Source: Candidatus Aminicenantota bacterium
Lineage (GTDB): Bacteria; Acidobacteriota; Aminicenantia; Aminicenantales; Saccharicenantaceae
Assembly (NCBI GenBank): GCA_017883305.1
Contig: JADGNU010000006.1
Span: forward strand, 1 to 34,219
Length of the DNA: 34,219 nt
Reading direction: 5' to 3'
Numbering within the stretch: position 1 is the stretch's first letter; the number at the start of each line of letters is the position of its first letter. The position numbers and the translations under genes were made by a program. The notes below the pieces were generated by a model. The model worked only from the letters and a program-made list of their open reading frames with translations, was not told where the DNA came from and made no database searches. Below are positions 1 to 8,693 of the stretch, one piece after another.

Positions 1-2212
1 TCGTCCCCCGATAGAGCGCCTTGGTCAGGTTGACGATCGTGTAATCGAGGGCGCCGCCGCGGGCTGACGCAAAGATGAGATCGCCGTCCGTTTCGAGACC
101 GTCGACGGCGATCCGTCCGGCGTCATAGGTATAGCGGGGGCGGCGATAATCGCGGCCCATATCCTGGCGCAGGTCGTTCTTGACCCCGACGACGATCTCC
201 CGATCCCCGTCCTTGATCACCACTCCGGCCGCGCCGCGGGCCGGCTCGGCGGCGGCGACGGAGACCCGGCCGAGCCAGCTCTGGACGTCCTCCCCCGCGC
301 CGTGCGGGACGAGAACGGTGACGAACGCGCAGGTCTCGCCGAGCTCGAAGTGCTGGGCCCAGGACTGGTGGATGAGCCATTCGTCCTGGTAATGGCGCTT
401 CTCCGGCTCGACGCCCTCCATTCTTGGCTCCGCCGAAGGGAAGAGGACGAGCAGGTGCTTATCCTGGGGGAGAACGGCCGTCTGGATCTGGTCATAGCCC
501 GTGTCGTACCAGTGCTCGCCCTGTCCGAAGATCTTCCGGGTGTGCCAGAGGGCGCCCAATGTGAAATAGTCCTCGCGGAGAGCTTTGAAGATGTCGAAGA
601 CGACGTAGCACTCGGGGTCCTTGACGTAGACCACGACCCGGTCGGCCTGATAGCCCCAGCCGTCGTCGACGACGCGCGTCCGGCTGTAGTCAAAATCGTC
701 GAACGTCAGGAAGTCGACTTTCCGCGTTCGGACAGCCCGATAAGAGCCGGCATCGCGCATGAACTCGAGCAGCGATTGGCCGGGGACGGCGTCCCGGACG
801 CTGTAGCGGAACTCGCCCGGCTTCTGGCCCCAGAAGATCTTCTCCGGCCGGACGCAGAGACGGTTGTGGAAGTAGTCCTGACGGTAGGCGCCGTAAGGCC
901 CCGACGGCATGTAGTCGCGATAACCCCCGTCATGAAGCAAGACCGAGCCGCCCGACATCAGCAGAACGATGCTGTTCTCGTCGGCGTGGCCGTGGGTCAT
1001 CTTCTCCTCTTCGACGGGGATCGTGTCCCGGAGATAATCGCGGAAATTGAGTCCGCCGTCGCCTTCGTCACGGTAGTTCAGAAGGAGGTAGCTCGAGAGA
1101 GGGGACCAGCCGTTGCGGAAGACGATCTTCTTGCCTTGGACGTCCTCCATGACCTCCATGGACAGGCCCGTCGGCACGGCGGCCTTCACGGCGTCGGAGC
1201 CCCAGCGATACGCGTCGAGGAGCATGACGCCGAGTCCCGCGCTCGTCGGCTTGGCGAAGTCGACGAATTTGGCGGCGATCGTCTCGGCCGCCCATTTGAG
1301 ACCCGGGTCCCCGAGCGCGGCCGACGCGGCCTCGAAATAAACCAGGAAGTGCGTCCAGTTCGTGGTCCAGTGGGCGTCGCCGAGGTCGGGCACGATGCCG
1401 GCCGGGCAGATGAGGTTCAGGTAGTACTGGGCGTAATAGTACATCTCCGGCGTGGCGAAGAGCTCCTTGATCCTGTTCGAGGCGTCGGCATATCCGAGAA
1501 GAGAATAGAGCCAGACGCCGTTGTAGAGCGTCGCGTCCTCGATCTGCCAATTCCCCCAGCTGTCGTCGCCGAGGGCCCGTTTCTGCATCTCCCATTTCGG
1601 GGCGTCCGGATGACCGGGCAGGGCCTTGACGGCCCAGGCCAGCGACTCGGCCCGCAAGGCGGAGCGGTTCATCGGCCCCCATTCGGCCGTCCGAAGGAGA
1701 TAGCGCATGCTGCCGGAGATCAGGTCTGTGGCGACCCGGACATCGGCGGGGGAGAGGCGGCCGAGGCGGCGGAGCGTGTCGAAGGTCTTGATGTAGCGCA
1801 TGGCCGTGAAGAAATCCGACAGGGCCGGCACCCCGTCGGCGTAGTCGGACCGGAGCTTGACCGACGATTCGGGATAGGCGGACCGATAATCGCCGTAGGT
1901 CAGGAGGACATCCTTGGCCCGGGCGGCGTATTCCGGTCTCTTCTCCGTTTCGAAGAGATAGGCATAGATGACGGCCATTTCGAGAAGCCCGCCCGGGGCC
2001 CGATAGCCGAAGACGTTGAGCGGGTCGAAGGACTTTTTCCATTGGGCCAGGAGCTCGTCCTTGTGGGCGAAGGTCCAATCCGCGGCGGCCCGGGCATAAG
2101 CCAGATAGCGGCCGCGCGGCTCTGCCCGGAGCGCCGGGGCGAGGAGGAGGAGAAGGAGGCCCAAGGCGGTGAGGCTCTGCATCCGGGTCCTTCGCGCTGG
2201 GGTTTTTCTCAT
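1..2212 (-). CDS. Heparinase II/III-like polysaccharide lyase family protein, secreted, C-terminus truncated by window edge
   Basis: Reverse-strand frame from ATG at 2212 (MRKTPARRTRMQSLTALGLLLLLLAPALRAEPRG..., signal peptide) reads into the window edge, so it is absent from the ORF track. Contains EEEKMTHGHADENSIVLLMSGGSVLLHDGGY, typical of the heparinase II/III-like fold. Confidence 0.75.
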   Translation of the reverse strand, partial: MRKTPARRTRMQSLTALGLLLLLLAPALRAEPRGRYLAYARAAADWTFAHKDELLAQWKKSFDPLNVFGYRAPGGLLEMAVIYAYLFETEKRPEYAARAKDVLLTYGDYRSAYPESSVKLRSDYADGVPALSDFFTAMRYIKTFDTLRRLGRLSPADVRVATDLISGSMRYLLRTAEWGPMNRSALRAESLAWAVKALPGHPDAPKWEMQKRALGDDSWGNWQIEDATLYNGVWLYSLLGYADASNRIKELFATPEMYYYAQYYLNLICPAGIVPDLGDAHWTTNWTHFLVYFEAASAALGDPGLKWAAETIAAKFVDFAKPTSAGLGVMLLDAYRWGSDAVKAAVPTGLSMEVMEDVQGKKIVFRNGWSPLSSYLLLNYRDEGDGGLNFRDYLRDTIPVEEEKMTHGHADENSIVLLMSGGSVLLHDGGYRDYMPSGPYGAYRQDYFHNRLCVRPEKIFWGQKPGEFRYSVRDAVPGQSLLEFMRDAGSYRAVRTRKVDFLTFDDFDYSRTRVVDDGWGYQADRVVVYVKDPECYVVFDIFKALREDYFTLGALWHTRKIFGQGEHWYDTGYDQIQTAVLPQDKHLLVLFPSAEPRMEGVEPEKRHYQDEWLIHQSWAQHFELGETCAFVTVLVPHGAGEDVQSWLGRVSVAAAEPARGAAGVVIKDGDREIVVGVKNDLRQDMGRDYRRPRYTYDAGRIAVDGLETDGDLIFASARGGALDYTIVNLTKALYRGT

Positions 2213-2267
2213 GGCGGTTCTCCTCTCGGGTCGTGTTTTTTCTATCACACTTTCCGCCTCGAATCCA

Positions 2268-2276
2268 TGCTATAAT
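2268..2276 (+). promoter_or_regulatory. Extended -10 promoter element TGCTATAAT upstream of the outer-membrane protein gene
   Basis: Exact TGnTATAAT match 20 nt before the start at 2297; no good -35, as expected for an extended -10. Confidence 0.6.
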
Positions 2277-2296
2277 CGCGCCCGAAGGAGAACGGG

Positions 2297-3529
2297 GTGA
2301 AACGAACGCTCTTTCCGTTCGCTCTCCTCGCCGGCTGTCTGTTTTTCCGCGGCGCCGCTGCGGCCCAGCTCGTCCTCGGCCAATACGAAGACGAAGCCCC
2401 GCTCGGGACCTGGAACATCTTTGGCTCCCCGCCCGCCCCGTCCATCGGCCTCGGAGGGGCCCAGTTCGCCCGGGCCTGGGACGGCTCCGTGTCCCTGGTC
2501 AACCCCGCGCTTCTGCCGTCCCTGCCGCGGCTCTCCGCCTTCGTGTCGGGGTCCTATGCGGCGGCTTCCCTGTCCAAGTACTCGCTCATCAACACCGGGG
2601 TCGTCGAATCGATCGGCAACCCGACGGTCGGCGTTTTCGGCGTCGACGGCGGCGGATTCGCGGCCCGACTCGGGCCCTGGGCCTTGGCCGTCGTCGCGGC
2701 CGCTCCCGAGAACTACGATCGTCCTGCGATCGCCGTCGGCGACGGGGGCTATCAGCTGACCTTCGACCAGACCGGGTACCTGCGCGTTTTTCATGCCGGG
2801 ATCGCCCGTCGTCTGCCGGCCGGATGGTCCCTGGGCCTGGGACTGAACTACGCGGCCGGCCGGCTCGATCGGACGACGGTCGAAAGGTCCGCCGGCGTCG
2901 TCAATGTCGTGACCATCACGGACGACAAGGCCGAAAAATTCCATAGTTTCTACTTGAACGCCGGCCTGGCCTGGGAGGCGACGGGTCGCCTGACGGCGGC
3001 CCTCGTCGTCCGCTCACCCTTCGTCAAGAAGGGGACTGGCCAGAGTCTTATTCGCTACGAAGCCTCGCCGGAGGGGACGGACATCCGGATCGCCGCCCAG
3101 GCCGTGAATTCCTATCACCAGCCGTGGGTCCTCGGGGCCGGGCTTTCGTACCGGTTATCGACGGCGTGGAGCTTGGCCGCCGACGCGGCCTACTACGGCT
3201 GGTCACGCTATCGTGTAGATTCCTTCGATGAGCCGCTGGCGAGGTCTTTCCGTGATGTCCTCAAAGCGGGCGCCGGGGTCGAGTATCTCGCTCCGGCCAG
3301 GATGTACGGCCGGTCGGCCCGGATCCCGTTTCGCTTTGGGTTTTTCGTCGACCCGCAGCCGATGAGTACGGTCCATTCGTCCTATTTGGCATTGACCTTC
3401 GGGACGGGCCTGGAGCTCAAGGCCCTGGCCTTCGATATTTCCGCCTATTTCGGCCGGGAGAAGGGCTCCGGAAATTCTCTCAGGGCCGGGAAGATCGTGC
3501 TGTCCGTCCGCTATATCATCCAGGAGTGA
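2297..3529 (+). CDS. Outer-membrane beta-barrel protein (FadL/PorV-like)
   Basis: Signal peptide MKRTLFPFALLAGCLFFRGAAA; PSIGLGGAQFARAWDGSVSLVNPALLPSLPRL resembles the N-terminus of FadL/PorV-type barrels; alternating hydrophobic strands to the C-terminus. Confidence 0.6.
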   Translation: MKRTLFPFALLAGCLFFRGAAAAQLVLGQYEDEAPLGTWNIFGSPPAPSIGLGGAQFARAWDGSVSLVNPALLPSLPRLSAFVSGSYAAASLSKYSLINTGVVESIGNPTVGVFGVDGGGFAARLGPWALAVVAAAPENYDRPAIAVGDGGYQLTFDQTGYLRVFHAGIARRLPAGWSLGLGLNYAAGRLDRTTVERSAGVVNVVTITDDKAEKFHSFYLNAGLAWEATGRLTAALVVRSPFVKKGTGQSLIRYEASPEGTDIRIAAQAVNSYHQPWVLGAGLSYRLSTAWSLAADAAYYGWSRYRVDSFDEPLARSFRDVLKAGAGVEYLAPARMYGRSARIPFRFGFFVDPQPMSTVHSSYLALTFGTGLELKALAFDISAYFGREKGSGNSLRAGKIVLSVRYIIQE

Positions 3530-3549
3530 TGTCGCTCTACGGAGGTGCC

Positions 3550-4866
3550 ATGCGCGCGACCAAGCTGACGGTTCTCGTACTGGCCGCAGCGGCCGTCATC
3601 GGCCTCGCCTGCCCCGGCTGGGCGTCCGATGACGGCCAGGTCGTGAGCATCGCCGCTAAAGATTTCGTCGCGGCCGGCCTCGGCCGCAAGGGATTCGATC
3701 TCCTCATGGAAAAGAACGGCCGGGTATTTTTCGTCGCATCCCCTGGGGAGATCGCGGCCCTGGCCGCACTTCGCGTCTCCACCGTCATCGAAACGGCTCG
3801 GTTCCTTCAACAGGCCGGCCAGGGTCTGAGTGCCGGCGGCGGCATCAACGGCGCTTTCCATAGCACGCTCGAGCTCGAGACCGACCTGAGGACCCTGGAG
3901 CGGGATCACCCCGGTCTGGCCAGCCTCCACGAGATCGGGGAGACGCTGGAGAAGAGAAAGATCTATGCCCTGAAGATCAGCGACAACGCGTCTTTGGACG
4001 AGCACGAGCCGGCCGTCCTCTTCGCCGGCTGCCACCACGCCCGGGAGTGGATCTCCGTCGAGGTGCCCTATCTCTTCGGGAAATACCTCCTCGAGAACTA
4101 TGACCTGAGCCAGGAGGTCCGGGCCCTGGTCGATGCGAGCGAGATCTGGATCGTCCCGATCGCGAACCCGGATGGTCTCGAATACAGCATCCACGTCTAT
4201 CGATACTGGCGGAAGAACAGGCGGGCCAACGCCGACGGCACGTACGGCGTCGACATCAACCGGAATTATGGCTATGCGTGGGGCTCTGATAACGTCGGGT
4301 CGAGCGGCCAGCCTGGATCTGACGTCTATCGCGGGACCGGGCCCTTCTCGGAACCTGAGACGGCCGCCATCCGGAATCTCTTCCTCGTTCACGATTTCCG
4401 GGCGATGATCTCCTTTCACAGCTTCGCCCAGGACATCCTTTTTCCCTGGGGGTACACGACCGATGCGGCCCCGACAGACGCCGAGCTCGGGGCCATCGCC
4501 GGGACCATGGCCGGGCTCATCGCCGGGGTCCACGGCAGTGTTTACAGCTATGGCGAGGGTTCGCGCCTGCTCTATCTGACCAACGGCGATACCGTCGACT
4601 GGACCTACAGCATCGCCGGGGCCCCCTCCTATACGATCGAGCTTCCGCCTGTCGATATCGACCACGGCGGGTTCTTCAACGACGAGGCCGCGATCGGGGC
4701 CATCTTCGAGGAGAACCTCCCGGCCATGCTCTACCTGACCCGGTATGCCGTCGACCACCCCTTGTCATTGCGGCCCCGGATCCTCCCCCTGAGGGAGCGC
4801 GCCGAACCCGCCCTCGTCCGCAAGCCCAAGCTTGCCGCCCGCCCGGCTTCCGCCCCGCACAGGTGA
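3550..4866 (+). CDS. M14 family zinc carboxypeptidase, secreted
   Basis: FAGCHHAREWISVE (HxxE zinc site), IWIVPIANPDGLEYS, GVDINRNYGYAWG, FHSFAQDILFPWGYT, SYTIELPP (catalytic Glu). Start at 3550 chosen from GGAGGT 4 nt upstream and signal peptide MRATKLTVLVLAAAAVIGLA; the ORF-track start at 3526 is a GTG. Confidence 0.9.
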   Translation: MRATKLTVLVLAAAAVIGLACPGWASDDGQVVSIAAKDFVAAGLGRKGFDLLMEKNGRVFFVASPGEIAALAALRVSTVIETARFLQQAGQGLSAGGGINGAFHSTLELETDLRTLERDHPGLASLHEIGETLEKRKIYALKISDNASLDEHEPAVLFAGCHHAREWISVEVPYLFGKYLLENYDLSQEVRALVDASEIWIVPIANPDGLEYSIHVYRYWRKNRRANADGTYGVDINRNYGYAWGSDNVGSSGQPGSDVYRGTGPFSEPETAAIRNLFLVHDFRAMISFHSFAQDILFPWGYTTDAAPTDAELGAIAGTMAGLIAGVHGSVYSYGEGSRLLYLTNGDTVDWTYSIAGAPSYTIELPPVDIDHGGFFNDEAAIGAIFEENLPAMLYLTRYAVDHPLSLRPRILPLRERAEPALVRKPKLAARPASAPHR

Positions 4867-4947
4867 ACTTCCCGCGATAGCCTGCCCGACGCCCGATCCC
4901 TTAGCCCGTCGTGTAGAATGGAGAGAGAAGGATCGAGGAGACAGGCT

Positions 4948-5991
4948 ATGGCTAAAACCAAACGCGCAACGGTCGCCTGGATGAGCACATCCGCCGGCGA
5001 GATGGCCGGACCGCATGGCCCGGCGGAGACCCCGACGGAGGAAACCCTCCGCGACTCCGAGCTTCTCGACGCCTACTCGCGGGCTGTCGTCGGCGTCGTC
5101 GAGCGGACCGGGCCGGCGGTCGTCAGCATCTCGATCGGCGCCGCAGACAGGGCCGAAGAATTCGAACCCATGGGGGCAGGGTCGGGCTTCGTCATCGCCC
5201 CCGACGGCTATATCCTGACGAACAGCCATGTCGTCCTGGACGCGCCGCGCATCGACGTCACGTTCATGAACGGGGACCGGCGCAAGGCCAGCCTCATCGG
5301 GCTCGACGAATCGACCGATCTGGCCGTCGTCTGCGTCAATACGTCAGGACTGCCGTACGCCGATCTCGGAAACTCGGCCGGGCTTCGCGTCGGACAGCTC
5401 GTCATCGCCGCCGGGAACCCCTACGGCTTCCAATCGACGGTTTCGACGGGCGTCGTCTCGGCCCTCGGGCGCTCGCTCCGGACCCGGCAGGGCAGGCTGA
5501 TCGAGAACGTCATCCAGCACACCGCCCCGCTCAACCCCGGCAACTCGGGCGGCCCGTTGCTCGATTCGCGCGGCCGGGTCATCGGCATCAACACGGCCAT
5601 CATCGCCATGGCCCAAGGCATCGGCTTTGCCATCCCGGCCGACACCGCCCGCTCGGTCGTCTCCCAGCTCATCACCAAGGGCAAGGTCACGCGGAGCTAT
5701 CTCGGGATCGTCGGGATGCGGCGCCCCCTGGACCGCCGTTTTATTCGCTTTTATCGGCTGGGAAAGGACCAAGCCGTCGAGATCGTTTCGCTGGCTGGGG
5801 ACGGCCCGGCGGCCGAGGCCGGCCTGCGCCGCGGGGACATCATCGTGGTTTTGGGCGGCACGGCGGTCGCCAGCGTCGACGAGATCTTCCATGTCCTCGC
5901 GGATTGGCCCGTCGCCAAGCCCATGGCGGTGGGCTTCCTCCGCGGCAAGGACCTCAAGGAGACGACGGTCACGCCGCGCGAAGCCTCCTAG
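4948..5991 (+). CDS. HtrA/DegP-like S1C serine protease with PDZ domain
   Basis: TNSHVVLDAPRIDVTF (His), STDLAVVCVN (Asp), NPGNSGGPLLDSRGRVIGINTAI (Ser), followed by a PDZ-like region (GDGPAAEAGLRRGDIIVVLGGTAV). Start at 4948 or 4981. Confidence 0.88.
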   Translation: MAKTKRATVAWMSTSAGEMAGPHGPAETPTEETLRDSELLDAYSRAVVGVVERTGPAVVSISIGAADRAEEFEPMGAGSGFVIAPDGYILTNSHVVLDAPRIDVTFMNGDRRKASLIGLDESTDLAVVCVNTSGLPYADLGNSAGLRVGQLVIAAGNPYGFQSTVSTGVVSALGRSLRTRQGRLIENVIQHTAPLNPGNSGGPLLDSRGRVIGINTAIIAMAQGIGFAIPADTARSVVSQLITKGKVTRSYLGIVGMRRPLDRRFIRFYRLGKDQAVEIVSLAGDGPAAEAGLRRGDIIVVLGGTAVASVDEIFHVLADWPVAKPMAVGFLRGKDLKETTVTPREAS

Positions 5992-6056
5992 ACAGTTGCG
6001 GCGCGGTCCGCCGCTGTGAGACAATGGCCGCGAACGACCCGCAAGGAGGAGGCCTC

Positions 6057-6992
6057 ATGAGCCGGACGATCGGACGACGCGACTTCATCAAAACGAGCGC
6101 CGGAGCCGGGCTGACCCTGGCGATGGGCAAGGCCCTGGCGGCCGCTTCGACAGGCGCGGCCAAAGCCAAGGCGCCGACGGTCGGCGTCGGCATCGGCGAG
6201 GACTACGGGCAGGCCGCGGTCAGGGCCGTAGCTCTTGCGGGCGGCATCAAGCGGTTCGTGCCGAAAGGCGCCAAGGTCGCTCTTCTCCCGAACGTCCAGA
6301 GCCGTCATCCCGGCGCGTATACCAATCCCGAGGTCCTGCGGGCCGTCATTCGGCTCTGCAAGAAGGCCGGGGCCTCGGAGATCAACTGCCTGAGCTGGCA
6401 GACGGCCAAGCAATGGGACGATACGGGGCTCAAGGCGATCCTCGATGCCGAGGGCGCCGGGCTCAAGCTCTTCGAGAAGGACGAGTCTCTCTTCAAGCCC
6501 GTCCCTGTGCCCAACGGCGTCGTCCTCAAGGAGGCGCGCGTCCTGGCCGCTCTCTTCGACCATGATGTTCTCATCAACATGCCGATCACCAAGGACCACG
6601 CGGGCAACAAGTTCACGGGAGCGATGAAGAACCTCATGGGCCTGAACTCGCCGGAGAGCAACCGGACCTTCCACCGGCCGAACTGGAAGACGGACCCGGA
6701 CGACGTCGCCCACCTCGATCAGTCGATCGTCGATCTGAACAAGGCGGTCAGACCGGCGCTCAACGTCGTCGACGCCACGGAATTCATCGTCAGCAACGGC
6801 CCCTTCGGGCCGGGCCAACTCTTCAGGCCCCAACGGGTGGTGGCGGGCACGGACCGCGTCGCCATCGACGCCCACTGCGCCTCGCTCTGGGGCCTCAAAC
6901 CCAGTGACATCGTCCAGATCAAGCGGGGCGGCGAACAGGGGCTGGGCGAGATCAATCCGGAGAAGATCGTCCTCAAGGAAGAAAATATCTAG
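6057..6992 (+). CDS. DUF362 domain-containing protein with Tat signal
   Basis: AAGGAGGAGG before ATG 6057; N-terminus MSRTIGRRDFIKTSAGAGLTLAMG is a twin-arginine signal; LLPNVQSRHPGAYTNPEVLRAVIRLCKKAGA and LINMPITKDHAGNKFTGAMKNLMGL are DUF362-like. Confidence 0.85.
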   Translation: MSRTIGRRDFIKTSAGAGLTLAMGKALAAASTGAAKAKAPTVGVGIGEDYGQAAVRAVALAGGIKRFVPKGAKVALLPNVQSRHPGAYTNPEVLRAVIRLCKKAGASEINCLSWQTAKQWDDTGLKAILDAEGAGLKLFEKDESLFKPVPVPNGVVLKEARVLAALFDHDVLINMPITKDHAGNKFTGAMKNLMGLNSPESNRTFHRPNWKTDPDDVAHLDQSIVDLNKAVRPALNVVDATEFIVSNGPFGPGQLFRPQRVVAGTDRVAIDAHCASLWGLKPSDIVQIKRGGEQGLGEINPEKIVLKEENI

Positions 6993-7025
6993 ACGGCTCC
7001 GGACGCGGAGCGTGGACGTGGTCTA

Positions 7026-7937
7026 ATGGCAGATGTCCGGCGCTGGCCTGCCGCATGGGCCCTGGCGGGCTTTCTCCTGGCGGGCGCCTGGGCAGCCCCG
7101 ATTTGTCTCAGCCAGGGCACCCTTGGCGCCCTGCTCCCTGAGACCGGCGCGGCGCCGGGATGGTCGAGGGACGGCACATCTCAAGAATATGTCGGAGAGG
7201 ACCTTTACACCTATATCGACGGCGGGGCCGAGATCTATCAGGAATACGGCTTCCGCCGGGTCGTCCTGCAGGATTACAGGAATGCCGCGGGTAAGTCCGT
7301 TTCGCTGGAGATCTTCGAGATGGAGACGCCTGCGGCCGCCTACGGCATCTACACCTTCAAGAGGTCCGGAAAAGGGAAGAGCGTGCCTCTCGGCTCCGGC
7401 GCCGATCTCGAGGACTACTACCTAAATTTCTGGAAGGGCCGGTTCGTGGTCACGCTGACCGGGTTCGATGAGACCGCTGCGACGATCGACGGGATTCTGG
7501 CCGTCGGCGGCGCGGTCGACGCGAAGATCGCCGACAAATCGGATCTTCCGGCGCTTGTCGAGGCCTTGCCCGAGGCAGGACTCAAGCCGGGCAGCGTCAA
7601 GTACTTTAAGGGGCTCCTTGGACTCAACAACGTCTATTCCTTCTATACGGCGCGAGGCTTCAATTTCCTGGAGGCCGTCAAGGGGGACTATGAGGGCGGA
7701 GCGATGCTGATCGTCATGGATTATGGCACGGCCGCGGCCCGCGACAAGGCCTGGACCGAACTCAGGGCCTATCTCGAAAAATCGGATCGGTTCACACGGC
7801 CCGTGACAGGAGAGAAGGTCCCGCTTTTCCGGGACACCAAGGACCTCTATCTGGCCTTCGCGCAGGCGGGACCCCGCCTCCGCGTCGGCATCAGCCCCGA
7901 CCCATCTGCCTCTACCGCCATCGTCGGGCAGCGCTGA
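7026..7937 (+). CDS. DUF6599-like secreted protein
   Basis: Signal peptide; LYTYIDGGAEIYQEYGFRRVVLQDYRN...LEIFEMETPAAAYGIYTFKRSG...DYYLNFWKGRFVVTLTG matches my recollection of the DUF6599 family. Confidence 0.7.
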   Translation: MADVRRWPAAWALAGFLLAGAWAAPICLSQGTLGALLPETGAAPGWSRDGTSQEYVGEDLYTYIDGGAEIYQEYGFRRVVLQDYRNAAGKSVSLEIFEMETPAAAYGIYTFKRSGKGKSVPLGSGADLEDYYLNFWKGRFVVTLTGFDETAATIDGILAVGGAVDAKIADKSDLPALVEALPEAGLKPGSVKYFKGLLGLNNVYSFYTARGFNFLEAVKGDYEGGAMLIVMDYGTAAARDKAWTELRAYLEKSDRFTRPVTGEKVPLFRDTKDLYLAFAQAGPRLRVGISPDPSASTAIVGQR

Positions 7938-7967
7938 CCCGCCGGCCGATCCCTTCGTCGTCAGCCA

Positions 7968-7984
7968 GCCCCGCCTTGCGGGGC
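7968..7984. terminator. Possible bidirectional hairpin in the convergent intergenic region
   Basis: GCCCCGC-CTT-GCGGGGC, 7-bp perfect stem with 3-nt loop between convergent genes; no U-tract. Confidence 0.35.
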
Positions 7985-8028
7985 AGTCCCGTTTGGAGCG
8001 GCGCAGTCCTGCTAGGCGTTCTGCGGCC

Positions 8029-8682
8029 CTACTGCAAGATCTGCTTGACGATGTCGACGAGTCCCAGGGCGTATTCGATCTCGGTCAGCGGGATCTTCTT
8101 GGCCGCGGCCAGCTTGGTGAAGCGGCCGTCCTTGTTGCTGTCCTTGGTCACGACAAGGTAGTCCGCGAAAGGGGCCACGGCGTCGATCATCCGCTCATTG
8201 TCGCTCCCGGCCGGGCCGCGCTTCGATTCGCCGCCGATGTGGACGGCCATGACGAAGATCTTCTTCTGCTTGCAGAATTCGATGACCTTCTTCAGCCGGG
8301 CCTCCTCGCTGTCGAGGGTCAGGCCCGAGGCGCCCATGCCCTTGAGGCTCGCGCCGATGGCGAAGATGACGGCTTTGTAGGGTGTGCCGGCGGGGACCTT
8401 GGCCGGGTCGTTCGTGGTCTCGACGTGGAAGCCCGGGCCGGATTCGCGGCCGCCGAGCCCCACGCCGTCGGCCACCATTTCCGGCGTCGGCACATCGCAG
8501 TAGTCGTAGGGAATGCCGGCGTCCTCGAGGACGATATTGAGGGTCGTGACGTCGGTGCTCTGCCCGGCCGAAGTGGTCAGGACGGGCAAGCCGACCTTGG
8601 GCAGGGCCTGCTGGCCGGCGACGAGAAAGGCCAGGCCGGCCAGGGCGACCGCGGCGAGTCCCAGGAAGATTCTCTTGTTCAT
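8029..8682 (-). CDS. DUF6305-like secreted protein
   Basis: Start moved to ATG 8682 (MNKRIFLGLAAVALAGLAFLVAGQQ signal peptide), which avoids overlapping the upstream C69 gene; LPVLTTSAGQSTDVTTLNIVLEDAGIPYDYC...AVIFAIGASLKGMGASGLTLDSEEARLKKVIEFCKQKKIFVMAVHIGG. Confidence 0.65.
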   Translation of the reverse strand: MNKRIFLGLAAVALAGLAFLVAGQQALPKVGLPVLTTSAGQSTDVTTLNIVLEDAGIPYDYCDVPTPEMVADGVGLGGRESGPGFHVETTNDPAKVPAGTPYKAVIFAIGASLKGMGASGLTLDSEEARLKKVIEFCKQKKIFVMAVHIGGESKRGPAGSDNERMIDAVAPFADYLVVTKDSNKDGRFTKLAAAKKIPLTEIEYALGLVDIVKQILQ

Positions 8683-8693
8683 CGCATGCTCCT

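Noticed and set aside
302-2275. 657-aa plus-strand ORF
   Set aside because: Same codon register, opposite strand to the heparinase-like gene; Arg/Glu/Val-rich composition without recognisable motifs. High-GC antisense artefact.
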